Below, piece after piece: positions 22,673 through 30,502 of a DNA stretch of 64,000 bases (position 1 is the first letter of the stretch; every line of letters starts with the position of its first letter). The notes below the pieces were generated by a model, which searched no databases, had not been told where the DNA came from, and was given only the letters and a program-made list of their open reading frames with translations. The translations under genes were made by a program, and so were the position numbers. Origin of the DNA: JAFGJU01 sp964570935 (GTDB taxonomy: Bacteria; Eisenbacteria; RBG-16-71-46; JAFGJU01); contig CAZMZP010000050.1 in assembly GCA_964570935.1 (NCBI GenBank), positions 17,388 through 81,387 on the forward strand. The letters run 5' to 3'.

Positions 22673-25075
22673 CTACTCGGCCTCAGGGGATTTGCCCCTT
22701 ATCATTGCTCCGTTCGCGATCAATCCCTTGATGATCCGGCCCATCGCTTCGTCGACCTCGGAGTCGGACAACGTCCTCTCGTCCGACTGAAAGCTGAGCG
22801 AGTAGGCCAGGCTCTTTCTTCCCCCTTCGATGGCTTCTCCCCTGTAAAGATCGAAGAGATGGAGCCGCCTCAGGTAGGAGCCACCCAGCTCCCTGATGAG
22901 CCCGGCTACCTGCGCCTGGGGAAGCGCCTCGTCTACGACCGCTGCCAGGTCTCTCTTGACAGGCGGGAACCTTGAAGGGTCGACAAACGCCTGCCGGCCG
23001 GAGGAAACAGCGCGCAAGGCCTCTGCGTCAAGCTCGAAAACGTACACATCACGCTCTATTTCAAACGCGCGCAGAAGCCGTCTGTCGGCCTTTCCGAAAA
23101 AGCCTAACGACTTGCCGTTACAGCAGATAGAGCCCGACGCTTCCGTGTCTGCCACGGGGCCATCATAACAAAGCACTTCGTAGTTGTCAACTTTCAATTT
23201 GGCCAGGAAGCCCTCCGCAACGCCCCTGGCGTCGAAGAGGTCGCACCCAGCCGGCGCCGGTTCCTGCCAGCTGGCAGGCCTCTTGAACCCCACGAGCGCT
23301 CCGGCGGCGCAGACCTTCTCAACCGGCCCGCCGTCCGCTCCCACGCCGAAAGACTTCCCTACCTCGAACAAGCGCAGGTTCTCGGCGCCTCGTCTCAGAT
23401 TCTGGCTCACGGCGCCCAGCAGGCTCGCCAGCAGCGAAGGCCTGAGCACGGATTCTTCCTGTGAGGCCGGGTTCGAAAGTGTGACCAGCTCCGACGCTTC
23501 CTTCCCGAACAACGCGGCCTTCTTCGGGTCCACCAGTGTTCTCGTCAACGCTTCGGTCAGACCCAGGCTGACCAGAAACTCCCTGCACCAGTCCAGAAAC
23601 AACTCGGCGTCTTCGTCCACGCCCGGGACCCAGCTCAGGTTGGCGGACCGCTCCGCGAACCTTTCGTAGCCGAAGCTCCTGGCCACTTCCTCAGTCACGT
23701 CGACTTCCTCGGACACGTCGTGTCTGTACGACGGCACTCCCACTTCCACGCACCCGGCGCCGGCGTGCCAACCGAAGCCCAGGCGTCTCAGGCTCAGCCT
23801 CATGAAATCCTCGGAGACCGCGCCGCCCAGAAGAGCCGACACCCTCGGCGGCTCTATCCTCACCCGCTTCTCCGGCAGTCTTCCGGGATAATGGTCAACC
23901 ACGCTGCCCGGCTTTCCTTCCGCCAGCGAGGTCATCAAGGACGCCACGTACTCCACGCACCAGCGCGCCATGCCGGGGTCCGCTCCGCGGGAGAACCTGA
24001 GCGAGGCCTCCGTCTCCAGGCCCAGTCGCTTCGACCCGCTCTTGACCACCGCGGGCGTGAAGTAGGCGCTCTCCAGGAACACGCGGCTCGAAGAATCGGT
24101 GACCTCGGTGGCCTGCCCGCCCATCAATCCGGCCAGGGCCACGGGCTCTTCCGAATCCGTGATTAAGAGCACGTCCGGTCCCATCAGTCTCTTGACGCCG
24201 TCCAGAGTCACGAGGGTCTCGCCGGGTCTGCCCCTCCTCACAAGAATAGACCTCCGCTTCAGCCGGTCCAGGTCGAACGCGTGCACGGGCTGTCCGAACG
24301 CCGCCAGACAGTAGTTCGTGGCGTCTACCACGCTGCCCAGCGAACGGAACCCGGCAATCTCCAGCCGGCTCCTGAGCCACGCGGGCGAGGCCTTCGCCGT
24401 GAGCCCGGTCACGACCGCGCCGCAGTACCTCGGACAATCGGACGCGTCCTCCACGGCCACCGTGACGGTTTCGTCCTGCCTTATCTGACCCGCCGGAAGG
24501 CCCGGCGCAGGCAGCGTCAGTCCGGCCCCGGTCAAGGCCGCCACCTCCCTGGCTATTCCCAGCACCGAGAGGCAGTCCGGCCTGTTGTGGCCCACTTCTA
24601 TCTCTATGACGGTCTCGGAGCCGCCCAGTTCCTCGTCCAGCCTTCTTCCGGGGACGCTCTCCTCGGCCAGAGCCAGTATGCCGGACGCGTCGTCGCTCAG
24701 GCCGAGCTCGGTCCCCGAGCACAGCATTCCCTCCGAGGCCTCCCCCCTAATCACGGCACTCTCTATCTTTGTTCCGTTCGGCAGACGGGCGCCTACGCAG
24801 GCGACCGGGACCTTCATCCCGGCCTTCACGTTCGTGGCGCCGCATACGACCGACAGTACGCTGTCTCCGATGGACACTCTACAAAGCACGAGCCTGTCCG
24901 CCTTCGGGTGCTTGCGCACCTCCAGGACATGTGCCACCAGAACCCCGGGAAACCGGGGTCCCTGTTCCTCCACTCCTCTGACGGGGAAGCCGAGCATCGA
25001 AAGCCGCTCCGCCAGACAGGCGGGCTCCATGTCTACGGCCACGAACTCGCGCAGCCAGTTGTAACCGAACTTCAT
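22673..25075 (-). CDS. pheT: Phenylalanyl-tRNA synthetase beta subunit
   Basis: This 800-residue subunit of the alpha2-beta2 enzyme provides tRNA binding and editing. In order it has an N-terminal EMAP/OB tRNA-binding domain (about residues 40-150, with HPKADRLVLCRV), the B3/B4 editing domain (about 210-390), the B5 domain, a catalytic-like core and a C-terminal FDX-ACB anticodon-binding domain (about 700-795, starting FPPVKRDLAAVV). The ATG at 25075 overlaps the pheS stop as ATGA, so the two subunits are coupled. Length is standard. Confidence 0.97.
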   Translation of the reverse strand: MKFGYNWLREFVAVDMEPACLAERLSMLGFPVRGVEEQGPRFPGVLVAHVLEVRKHPKADRLVLCRVSIGDSVLSVVCGATNVKAGMKVPVACVGARLPNGTKIESAVIRGEASEGMLCSGTELGLSDDASGILALAEESVPGRRLDEELGGSETVIEIEVGHNRPDCLSVLGIAREVAALTGAGLTLPAPGLPAGQIRQDETVTVAVEDASDCPRYCGAVVTGLTAKASPAWLRSRLEIAGFRSLGSVVDATNYCLAAFGQPVHAFDLDRLKRRSILVRRGRPGETLVTLDGVKRLMGPDVLLITDSEEPVALAGLMGGQATEVTDSSSRVFLESAYFTPAVVKSGSKRLGLETEASLRFSRGADPGMARWCVEYVASLMTSLAEGKPGSVVDHYPGRLPEKRVRIEPPRVSALLGGAVSEDFMRLSLRRLGFGWHAGAGCVEVGVPSYRHDVSEEVDVTEEVARSFGYERFAERSANLSWVPGVDEDAELFLDWCREFLVSLGLTEALTRTLVDPKKAALFGKEASELVTLSNPASQEESVLRPSLLASLLGAVSQNLRRGAENLRLFEVGKSFGVGADGGPVEKVCAAGALVGFKRPASWQEPAPAGCDLFDARGVAEGFLAKLKVDNYEVLCYDGPVADTEASGSICCNGKSLGFFGKADRRLLRAFEIERDVYVFELDAEALRAVSSGRQAFVDPSRFPPVKRDLAAVVDEALPQAQVAGLIRELGGSYLRRLHLFDLYRGEAIEGGRKSLAYSLSFQSDERTLSDSEVDEAMGRIIKGLIANGAMIRGKSPEAE

Positions 25076-26112
25076 CCGAACTGCTCCAGAAACCTCAGGT
25101 CGCTCTCCAGGAAGTAGCGAATGTCGCGAATCCCGTACTTGAGCATCGCGAGTCTGTCTATTCCCACGCCGAACGCGAAACCGGTCAGCGCGCCCGCGTC
25201 GTATCCGACGCTTCGAAACACCGCTGGGTGAACCATGCCCGCGCCCAGTATCTCCAGCCAGCCGGTCCCCCCGCACACTCTGCAGCTGCCGGACTCAGGC
25301 GGACACTGCCCTCCGCCGCAGCCGATGCACGTGATGTCAACTTCGGCGCTGGGCTCCGTGAACGGGAAGTAGCCCGGCCTGAACCGAACGCCTGTGCCCT
25401 GTCCGAAGAAGCGGCGCATGAAGTACGCCAGCGTGCCCTTCAGGTCCGGGAACGTGACGCCCCTGTCCACGTACAGACACTCGAGCTGGTGAAACTCGGG
25501 GGAGTGCACCGCGTCCCAGGCGTCCTTCCTGTAGACTCTTCCCGGGAATATCATCCTGATGGGAGGAGGCGTGCGCTCCATCACCCTGATCTGAACCGGC
25601 GAAGTGTGAGTTCGCAGCACGAGCCCGCCGGTCACGAAGAACGTGTCGCCCTGCTCCCTGGAAGGATGCCCCTCGGGTATGTTGAGAGCGCCAAAGTTGT
25701 GATACACGTCCTCCACGTCGGGCCCGGTGGCCACAGAGAATCCCATGCCGATGAAGATGCTCTTGAGTTCCTCGGTGACGAGCGAAATGAGGTGCTTCCT
25801 GCCGGTCCATTGACCGACACCCGGGAGGGACACGTCCAGTGCGCCGGCCTTCTTCCGGGGCGAGGCCTCCTCCAGTGTCTGCGCTCTCTCCGTGATCAAC
25901 CCGGCCAGGGCTGTCTTGGCCTCGTTGGCGGACTTTCCGACACTGCCGCGCTCAGCAGCGTCCAGGGACGAGATGCTCCTGAGAACGCCCGTCAGTACGC
26001 CTTTCCGGCCCAGGTACTTCACCCTGACGGCGTCCAGCGCCTGAAGAGTTCCGGCCTCCGCGACCTCCCTGGCGGCCGCGTCCCTGATTCCCTTTACGGA
26101 CTTCTCGTCCAT
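25072..26112 (-). CDS. pheS: Phenylalanyl-tRNA synthetase alpha subunit
   Basis: This 346-residue catalytic subunit charges tRNA-Phe. An N-terminal coiled coil (about residues 1-90) is followed by a class II core. The core shows motif 2-like segments LLRTHTSPVQIRVM and FPGRVYRKDAWDAVHSPEFHQ, then QGTGVRFRPGYFPFTEPSAE, and motif 3 in GFAFGVGIDRLAMLKYG. A small Cys cluster (CIGCGGGQCPPESGSCRVC, about 275-293) sits where some bacterial PheS carry a short insert and could bind zinc. It lies between rplT and pheT in the infC-rpmI-rplT-pheS-pheT cluster. Confidence 0.97.
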   Translation of the reverse strand: MDEKSVKGIRDAAAREVAEAGTLQALDAVRVKYLGRKGVLTGVLRSISSLDAAERGSVGKSANEAKTALAGLITERAQTLEEASPRKKAGALDVSLPGVGQWTGRKHLISLVTEELKSIFIGMGFSVATGPDVEDVYHNFGALNIPEGHPSREQGDTFFVTGGLVLRTHTSPVQIRVMERTPPPIRMIFPGRVYRKDAWDAVHSPEFHQLECLYVDRGVTFPDLKGTLAYFMRRFFGQGTGVRFRPGYFPFTEPSAEVDITCIGCGGGQCPPESGSCRVCGGTGWLEILGAGMVHPAVFRSVGYDAGALTGFAFGVGIDRLAMLKYGIRDIRYFLESDLRFLEQFG

Positions 26113-26156
26113 CGTTCATTCACCTTGCGTGCATGCTGCCGGCAACGATCGGCCGA

Positions 26157-26516
26157 CTAGACGGCCATGACCTTCTTCGCCAGCTCCGCCAGTTTGGCGA
26201 AGCCCTCTCTGTCGTTGAGGGCTATGTCGGCGAGCACCTTCCTGTTTATCTGCACGTCGGCCTTCTTCAGGCCCGAGATGAACGTGCTGTACGACAGCCC
26301 GTTCAGTCTGGCAGCCGCGTTGATGCGCGATATCCAGAGTCCTCTGAAGTCCCTCTTCTTGGCCCTCCGGTCCCGGTACGCGTACTGCAGGCTCCTGGCC
26401 AACGTTTCCGTGGCCGTCCTGTGGAGTCTGTGCCTGCCGCCGCGAAACCCCTTTGTGGCCGTCCTCACTTTCTTGCGCCTGGCCAGGCCAGGCACCACTG
26501 ACTTAGCTCTCGGCAT
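26157..26516 (-). CDS. rplT: 50S ribosomal protein L20
   Basis: This 119-residue ribosomal protein binds 23S rRNA early in assembly and in many bacteria also represses its own operon. The start MPRAKSVVPGLARRKKV and the segments GFRGGRHRLHR, YRDRRAKKRDFRGLWI and NGLSYSTFISGLKKA are diagnostic. I chose the ATG at 26516, which gives the family's usual N-terminus; an upstream ATG adds three residues. A strong hairpin lies between it and rpmI and may be the site of autoregulation. Confidence 0.98.
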   Translation of the reverse strand: MPRAKSVVPGLARRKKVRTATKGFRGGRHRLHRTATETLARSLQYAYRDRRAKKRDFRGLWISRINAAARLNGLSYSTFISGLKKADVQINRKVLADIALNDREGFAKLAELAKKVMAV

Positions 26517-26541
26517 TGACCTCACCTCTCATGTTGTGACA

Positions 26542-26570
26542 CCCGCGCCCGGAACGCCCGCCGGCGCGGG
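26542..26570 (-). promoter_or_regulatory. Hairpin between rpmI and rplT
   Basis: CCCGCGCC and GGCGCGGG form a perfect eight-pair GC stem around a 13-base loop in the 64-base rpmI-rplT gap. There is no T run, so it is not a standard terminator. It lies 26 bases before the rplT start. L20 autoregulates translation of rpmI-rplT in Escherichia coli and transcription in Bacillus; a similar role here is a guess from position. Confidence 0.35.
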
Positions 26571-26580
26571 GAAACCGCCG

Positions 26581-26772
26581 TCAAGGAAGCAGACGTCGAA
26601 TCCTCCGCACGTCCTCTTCTCCCACCACCGCGGGCCTGGTTATCCTGCGCTTTCTCTTCCGCGCCTTGGAGGTCAAGATGTGGGCGGCGAACGCTTGCCT
26701 CCTCATTATCTTGCCGGTACCGGTCTTCTTGAATCTTTTCTTGGCGCCCCTGTTCGTCTTTAGCTTAGGCAT
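26581..26772 (-). CDS. rpmI: 50S ribosomal protein L35
   Basis: This is a 63-residue, very basic large-subunit protein. The N-terminus MPKLKTNRGAKKRFKKTGTG is the family hallmark, followed by KIMRRQAFAAHILTSKARKRKR and a C-terminal RRIRRLLP. Length is normal. It stands between infC and rplT in the universally common infC-rpmI-rplT order, about 70 bases after infC and 64 bases before rplT. AAGTAAAG-type purines precede the ATG. Confidence 0.97.
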   Translation of the reverse strand: MPKLKTNRGAKKRFKKTGTGKIMRRQAFAAHILTSKARKRKRRITRPAVVGEEDVRRIRRLLP

Positions 26773-26841
26773 TCTTTACTTACCTCCATGCACTTCGCGG
26801 CCGGCGGACCTTCACCCGCCCGAGTCAGACACCGGCAGAGC

Positions 26842-27381
26842 TCACGCCTCTCCGGCCGGCCGTGGCTTCTGCGCCCTCGACACCATCAGCATTACCAGAT
26901 TCTTTCCCTCGGAGCGCGTCGATCCCTCCACCTGCCCCACCGTTTCCATGTCGGCGACCACTCTCCGGAGCAGCTTGTGACCGAGGTCGGCGTGGGTCAT
27001 CTCCCTGCCACGAAAAGTCACGGTGAACTTCACCTTGTCGTGCGCCTCCAGGAACTTTCTGGCGTGGTCCATCTTGAACTGGTAGTCGTGCTCTTCGATC
27101 TTCGGCCGGAGCTTGACCTCTTTAAGATGGATGATGTGCTGTTTCTTTCTGGCCTTTCTGGCGCGCTTGCTCTGCTCGTACTTGAACTTCCCGAAGTCCA
27201 TCACCCGGCAGACGGGCGGCCTGGAATTCGGAGACACTTCCACGAGGTCCAGGTTGTGTCCCTGGGCGATGGCCAGAGCTTCCTTCGGCGTCATAACGCC
27301 GAGCTGGGTCCCGTCGGGGCCGATCACCCTGACCGAAGGGACACGGATCCTCTCATTCACTCGCACTCTCTTCTCAATCAC
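26842..27381 (-). CDS. infC: Translation initiation factor IF-3
   Basis: This 179-residue factor prevents subunit joining and checks the start codon. The N-domain signatures (RVRVNERIRVPSVRVIG, then LDLVEVSPNSRPPVCRVMD with FGKFKYEQSKR) and the C-domain segment HIIHLKEVKLRPKIEEHDY are clear. I chose GTG at 27381; a GTG at 27393 would overlap its own ribosome site. The next codon is ATT, the start codon infC often uses, so initiation there is possible and would allow IF-3 feedback. A 33-codon ORF ends five bases upstream and a terminator lies inside it. Confidence 0.96.
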   Translation of the reverse strand: MIEKRVRVNERIRVPSVRVIGPDGTQLGVMTPKEALAIAQGHNLDLVEVSPNSRPPVCRVMDFGKFKYEQSKRARKARKKQHIIHLKEVKLRPKIEEHDYQFKMDHARKFLEAHDKVKFTVTFRGREMTHADLGHKLLRRVVADMETVGQVEGSTRSEGKNLVMLMVSRAQKPRPAGEA

Positions 27382-27386
27382 GGTCG

Positions 27387-27488
27387 TTACCACCCCCTGT
27401 TAGGATCGAGAAGCAAAAAGGCGGAACGGTCACAAGGACCTCCGCCAGCTGCAGCAGCAGGACTCGAATCGCGCAGTGCCTTTGACAT
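27387..27488 (-). CDS. Possible 33-residue leader ORF before infC
   Basis: An ATG at 27488 opens a 33-codon frame (MSKALRDSSPAAAAGGGPCD onward, ending NRGW) that stops at TAA 27387, five bases before the infC start. GGAGG lies about 12 bases before the ATG and AGGG is closer, so the ribosome site is mediocre. The frame runs through the terminator hairpin at 27414-27446, so a translating ribosome would prevent that hairpin from forming. This could couple leader translation to infC expression. No homologue is known to me, and the ORF may be fortuitous. Confidence 0.3.
   Translation of the reverse strand: MSKALRDSSPAAAAGGGPCDRSAFLLLDPNRGW
27414..27446 (-). terminator. Factor-independent terminator or attenuator between thrS and infC
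   Basis: On the minus strand GGCGGA-GGTC-CTTGT-GACC-GT-TCCGCC forms a two-part stem with a five-base loop, followed at once by TTTTT. This is a good intrinsic terminator. It lies about 110 bases after the thrS stop and about 35 bases before infC, so it can end thrS transcription, act as an attenuator for infC, or both. Confidence 0.7.
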
Positions 27489-27555
27489 TTACCCTGGTAA
27501 CCTCCGTTCCAAGGTGAGAAGCCGGCGGCTTCTGCTTCAACCATTTCCATCAATG

Positions 27556-29466
27556 CTACAGTTTCCTCGCTATCTCATCAAGTAAATTCTTAGCGAGCTC
27601 TTCCACTTCCATGACGCCCAACTGGCCTTTCTTCTTGCTCCGCACGGACACCTTTCTGTCGACCACCTCGCGCTTCCCGACGACCAGCATGTACGGCACT
27701 TTCTGGAGCTCGGCGTCGCGTATCTTGCTGCCTATGGTCTCGTCCCGGAAATCGGCCTCCGCCCTCAGTCCCGCGTCCCTCAGCGCCTGCACGACTTCTC
27801 CCGCCCACCCCACGTTGTCCGCGCTGACGGTGGCCACGAGCGCCTGGACAGGAGCCAGCCACAGAGGGAACTCTCCCGCGTAGTGCTCTATCAGAGTTGC
27901 CGTGAAGCGCTCGAGCGCCCCCAGCAGCGTCCTGTGGATCATGACCACGGGGTGCTCCTTCCCGTCCGGCCCAATGTACGTCACTCCGAACCTGCCGGGA
28001 AGGTTGAAATCGAACTGTATGGTGGTGCCCTGCCAGCCCCTTCCCAGTGAGTCCAGGAGCTGCATGTCGATCTTCGGCCCGTAGAAAACGGCCTCGCCCT
28101 CGGCCCGCGTGTATGCCAGTTTGTGCCGCTCCAACGCCTGCCTCAGCGCGTCCTCGGCCTCCTGCCACTGGGCGTCCTCACCCGCGTAATTGTCCTTGTG
28201 CCCGGGGTCCCGCACGCTGAGCTGAATCTTGAACTCTTTGAACCCGAACGCGGCCAGCATGCGCAGCGCGAAGTCCAGCACCCGGTCCATCTCCTCCGGC
28301 AGCTGCTCTCTCGCGCAGAAGATGTGAGCGTCGTCCTGCGTGAAGCCCCTCACGCGGAACATGCCGTGGAGCACGCCCGAACGCTCGTGTCTGTACACGG
28401 TGCCCAGCTCGGCGAACCTCATCGGAAGCTCCCTGTAGCTTCTGCGCTTCGACTGGTAGATGAGTATGTGACCCGGACAGTTCATGGGCTTGAGCACGTA
28501 GGGCTGTTCGTCCACTTCGAGGAGGTACATTTCCTTCTTGTAGTAGTCCAGATGCCCCGAACGCTGCCACAGCTCCGCCCGCCCTATGTGCGGGGTGTAT
28601 ATCAGCTGATAACCGGCCCGCTGGTGCTCTCTTCTCCAGAACTCCTCGATGACGTTACGGATTATGGCGCCCTTGGGATGCCACAGCACGAGCCCGGAGC
28701 CCAGCGTGTCGTCTATGCTGAAAAGGTCCAAGGCCGCGCCCAGCTTGCGGTGGTCGCGCCTCTCGGCTTCCTTCACCCTGGCCAGGTAGCTGTCCAGCTC
28801 CGCCTGCGTGGGATAGGAGACTCCGTATATCCTCTGGAGCATCGGGTTCGTGTCCAGACCCTTCCAGTAAGCGCCGGCAACCGAAAGCAGCTTGACGGCG
28901 CCCAGTCGCCCGGTGGACGGAACGTGCGGCCCGCGGCACAGGTCCGCGAACTCGCCAGTCCTATACACGGATATGTGTTCGTCCTCCAGCGCCGACGCCA
29001 GCTCCACCTTGTAGGGCTCCCGGGAGTGTTCGAACAGACTCACCGCGTCCTGCCGCGACAGATCTTCTCTCTTGAACTCCAAGTCGGCCTCTATGATTTC
29101 CCTCATCGCGGCCTCGATCCTGGCCAGGTCGTCTTCGGTGAACGAGGTCGGTCTGTGGAAGTCGTAGTAGAACCCCTCTGCAATGGCGGGTCCTATTCCG
29201 AGCGCGCTCTCCGGGAAGAGCTTCTTGACGGCGGCGGCCATGACGTGGGACGTGCTGTGCCAGTAGACTTCCCTGCCGCCCTCGCTGTCGAACCCCACGA
29301 GCCTGACGGCCGAGGGCTTTTCGATCCGGTAGTCCAGGTCCACAAGCCGGCCCTCGACCTCGACCGCGAAATACTGCTTTCCTTTCGCAGCCAGCTCGAG
29401 CAGATTCCTCGCAGTCACGCCCTGTTCCACTTCCAGCGCACCTATCCCGTCAATCGACAGCTGCAC
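27556..29466 (-). CDS. thrS: Threonyl-tRNA synthetase
   Basis: This 636-residue class II synthetase charges tRNA-Thr. In order it has a TGS domain (about residues 1-60), the editing domain with HSTSHVMAAAVKKLFP carrying two of its histidines, and the catalytic core with the zinc site (Cys in LKPMNCPGHILIYQ and downstream histidines). Class II motif 2 (FAELGTVYRHERSGVLHGM) and motif 3 (HRTLLGALERF) follow, and an anticodon-binding domain ends the protein. I chose GTG at 29466, with AAGGAGGAAGAA directly upstream. It follows tRNA-Val by about 100 bases and shares its promoter region. Confidence 0.97.
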   Translation of the reverse strand: MQLSIDGIGALEVEQGVTARNLLELAAKGKQYFAVEVEGRLVDLDYRIEKPSAVRLVGFDSEGGREVYWHSTSHVMAAAVKKLFPESALGIGPAIAEGFYYDFHRPTSFTEDDLARIEAAMREIIEADLEFKREDLSRQDAVSLFEHSREPYKVELASALEDEHISVYRTGEFADLCRGPHVPSTGRLGAVKLLSVAGAYWKGLDTNPMLQRIYGVSYPTQAELDSYLARVKEAERRDHRKLGAALDLFSIDDTLGSGLVLWHPKGAIIRNVIEEFWRREHQRAGYQLIYTPHIGRAELWQRSGHLDYYKKEMYLLEVDEQPYVLKPMNCPGHILIYQSKRRSYRELPMRFAELGTVYRHERSGVLHGMFRVRGFTQDDAHIFCAREQLPEEMDRVLDFALRMLAAFGFKEFKIQLSVRDPGHKDNYAGEDAQWQEAEDALRQALERHKLAYTRAEGEAVFYGPKIDMQLLDSLGRGWQGTTIQFDFNLPGRFGVTYIGPDGKEHPVVMIHRTLLGALERFTATLIEHYAGEFPLWLAPVQALVATVSADNVGWAGEVVQALRDAGLRAEADFRDETIGSKIRDAELQKVPYMLVVGKREVVDRKVSVRSKKKGQLGVMEVEELAKNLLDEIARKL

Positions 29467-29529
29467 TTCTTCCTCCTTGAGATGCCGCTTCGCCGGCCGG
29501 GCCCGCCCCCGGTCCCATCCGGCCGGCCT

Positions 29530-29555
29530 CCGTGCGACCCTTTGCGTCCGCACGG
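29530..29555 (-). other. Hairpin between tRNA-Val and thrS
   Basis: CCGTGCG and CGCACGG form a perfect seven-pair stem with a 12-base loop just downstream of the tRNA-Val 3' end, followed by further GC-rich palindromes (CCGGCCGG repeated). There is no T run. It may mark the tRNA 3' processing boundary or partly terminate transcription before thrS. Confidence 0.35.
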
Positions 29556-29565
29556 CCTAAATCAA

Positions 29566-29642
29566 TGGTGGGCGATACTGGACTTGAACCAGTGACCCCC
29601 TGCATGTCAAGCAGGTACTCTAACCACCTGAGCTAATCGCCC
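29566..29642 (-). tRNA. tRNA-Val (anticodon GAC)
   Basis: A 77-nt cloverleaf with encoded CCA lies on the minus strand. The acceptor arms are GGGCGAT and ATCGCCC, the anticodon arm is CCTGC-TTGACAT-GCAGG (anticodon GAC), and the T arm contains GGTTCAAGTCC. It stands upstream of thrS, behind a sigma-70-type promoter at 29742-29770. Confidence 0.97.
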
Positions 29643-29741
29643 ACCGTAACATTATCTTTTTCTAATGACCCCGGACCTCGCGCCCGCCCCACGGAGGCCG
29701 CCCGAGTCCGCGCCGGGCCGCGTCCGCCCCGCTTCCACACC

Positions 29742-29770
29742 ACACTAGACCAGGGACGTCGACTTGTCAA
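29742..29770 (-). promoter_or_regulatory. Sigma-70-type promoter of tRNA-Val/thrS
   Basis: The minus strand has TTGACA at 29765-29770, a 17-base spacer and TAGTGT at 29742-29747. Initiation near 29735 would give a leader of about 90 bases before tRNA-Val. Confidence 0.6.
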
Positions 29771-29808
29771 TAAAGGCGGCCAAAACGCGATAGCGGAAAG
29801 GAAGTATG

Positions 29809-29882
29809 TGCCCCCGGGGCGACTCGAACACCCGGCAAACGGTTTAGGAAACCGCTGCTCTATCCACCTGAGCTACGGGGGC
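29809..29882 (-). tRNA. tRNA-Arg (anticodon CCT)
   Basis: A 74-nt cloverleaf lies on the minus strand; CCA is not encoded. The acceptor arms are GCCCCCG and CGGGGGC, the anticodon arm is GCGGT-TTCCTAA-ACCGT (anticodon CCT, reading AGG), and the T arm contains GTTCGAGTC. Its own promoter lies directly upstream, with an inverted repeat in the spacer. Confidence 0.95.
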
Positions 29883-29894
29883 ATTCATCGACGT

Positions 29895-29923
29895 ATCGTA
29901 ACGCCTCGCCGACAGCGAGGCAA
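29895..29923 (-). promoter_or_regulatory. Promoter of tRNA-Arg(CCT) with an inverted repeat in its spacer
   Basis: TTGCCT (29918-29923), a 17-base spacer and TACGAT (29895-29900) make a good sigma-70 promoter whose start would fall about six bases before the tRNA. The perfect palindrome GCCTCGC-TGTCG-GCGAGGC (29903-29921) fills the spacer and overlaps the -35 element. It could be an operator or the 3' hairpin of apt. Confidence 0.55.
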
Positions 29924-29960
29924 CCTAAATACGGCGCGGAGCTCGCGCTCCCCGCCGGGC

Positions 29961-30488
29961 TCATTCGCTCTCGTACTTTATGAGCGACACGACGTCGTAG
30001 TCCTTGAGGCGCTCCCTGCCCTTCAGGAACTCCAGCTCGATGAGGAACAGAAGTCCCACCACCTTGCCGTCCAGCTTCTCGACTAACTTGGCGGCCGCGA
30101 GGGCCGTGCCTCCCGTGGCCAAGAGGTCGTCCAGTATGACCACCCTCTGCCCGGGCTGAATGCTGTCCAGATGGACCTCGATGGCGTCTTTTCCGTACTC
30201 CAGCTCGTACTCTTCCTTCACGGTCTTAGCCGGCAGCTTGCCCGGCTTCCTGGCCGGCACAAGCGGCAGACCGAGGCGGTAAGACACGGCGCCGCCCAGC
30301 ACGAAACCCCTGGACTCCACGGCCAGGATGACGTCCGGCCGCCTCTTCTCGCACTCCCTGGACAGGGCGTTGATCACCTTTATGAATCCCGGACCCGCCT
30401 TGAGGAGTGTCGTTATGTCTCTGAAGACGATCCCCTTCTTCGGGAAATCGGGAATACACCTTATCAGGTCCTTGAGGTCATCCGCCAT
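29961..30488 (-). CDS. apt: Adenine phosphoribosyltransferase
   Basis: This 175-residue enzyme salvages adenine to AMP with PRPP. The N-terminal LIRCIPDFPKKGIVFRDITT segment and the ESRGFVLGGAVSYRLG loop are typical of Apt. The PRPP-binding motif is VVILDDLLATGGTALAA (about residues 116-132). Length is standard. It starts 14 bases after the sigma factor gene and is probably cotranscribed with it. The flanking GC-rich hairpin just after its stop (about 29934-29956) may help end the transcript before tRNA-Arg. Confidence 0.96.
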   Translation of the reverse strand: MADDLKDLIRCIPDFPKKGIVFRDITTLLKAGPGFIKVINALSRECEKRRPDVILAVESRGFVLGGAVSYRLGLPLVPARKPGKLPAKTVKEEYELEYGKDAIEVHLDSIQPGQRVVILDDLLATGGTALAAAKLVEKLDGKVVGLLFLIELEFLKGRERLKDYDVVSLIKYESE

Positions 30489-30502
30489 TCCGCGCCTCCG
30501 TC

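Noticed and set aside
29934..29956. Factor-independent terminator after apt
   Set aside because: The GC-rich hairpin (GGCGGGGAGC-GCGA-GCTCCGCGCC) has a mismatch and no T run after it, so it is mentioned only as context for apt.
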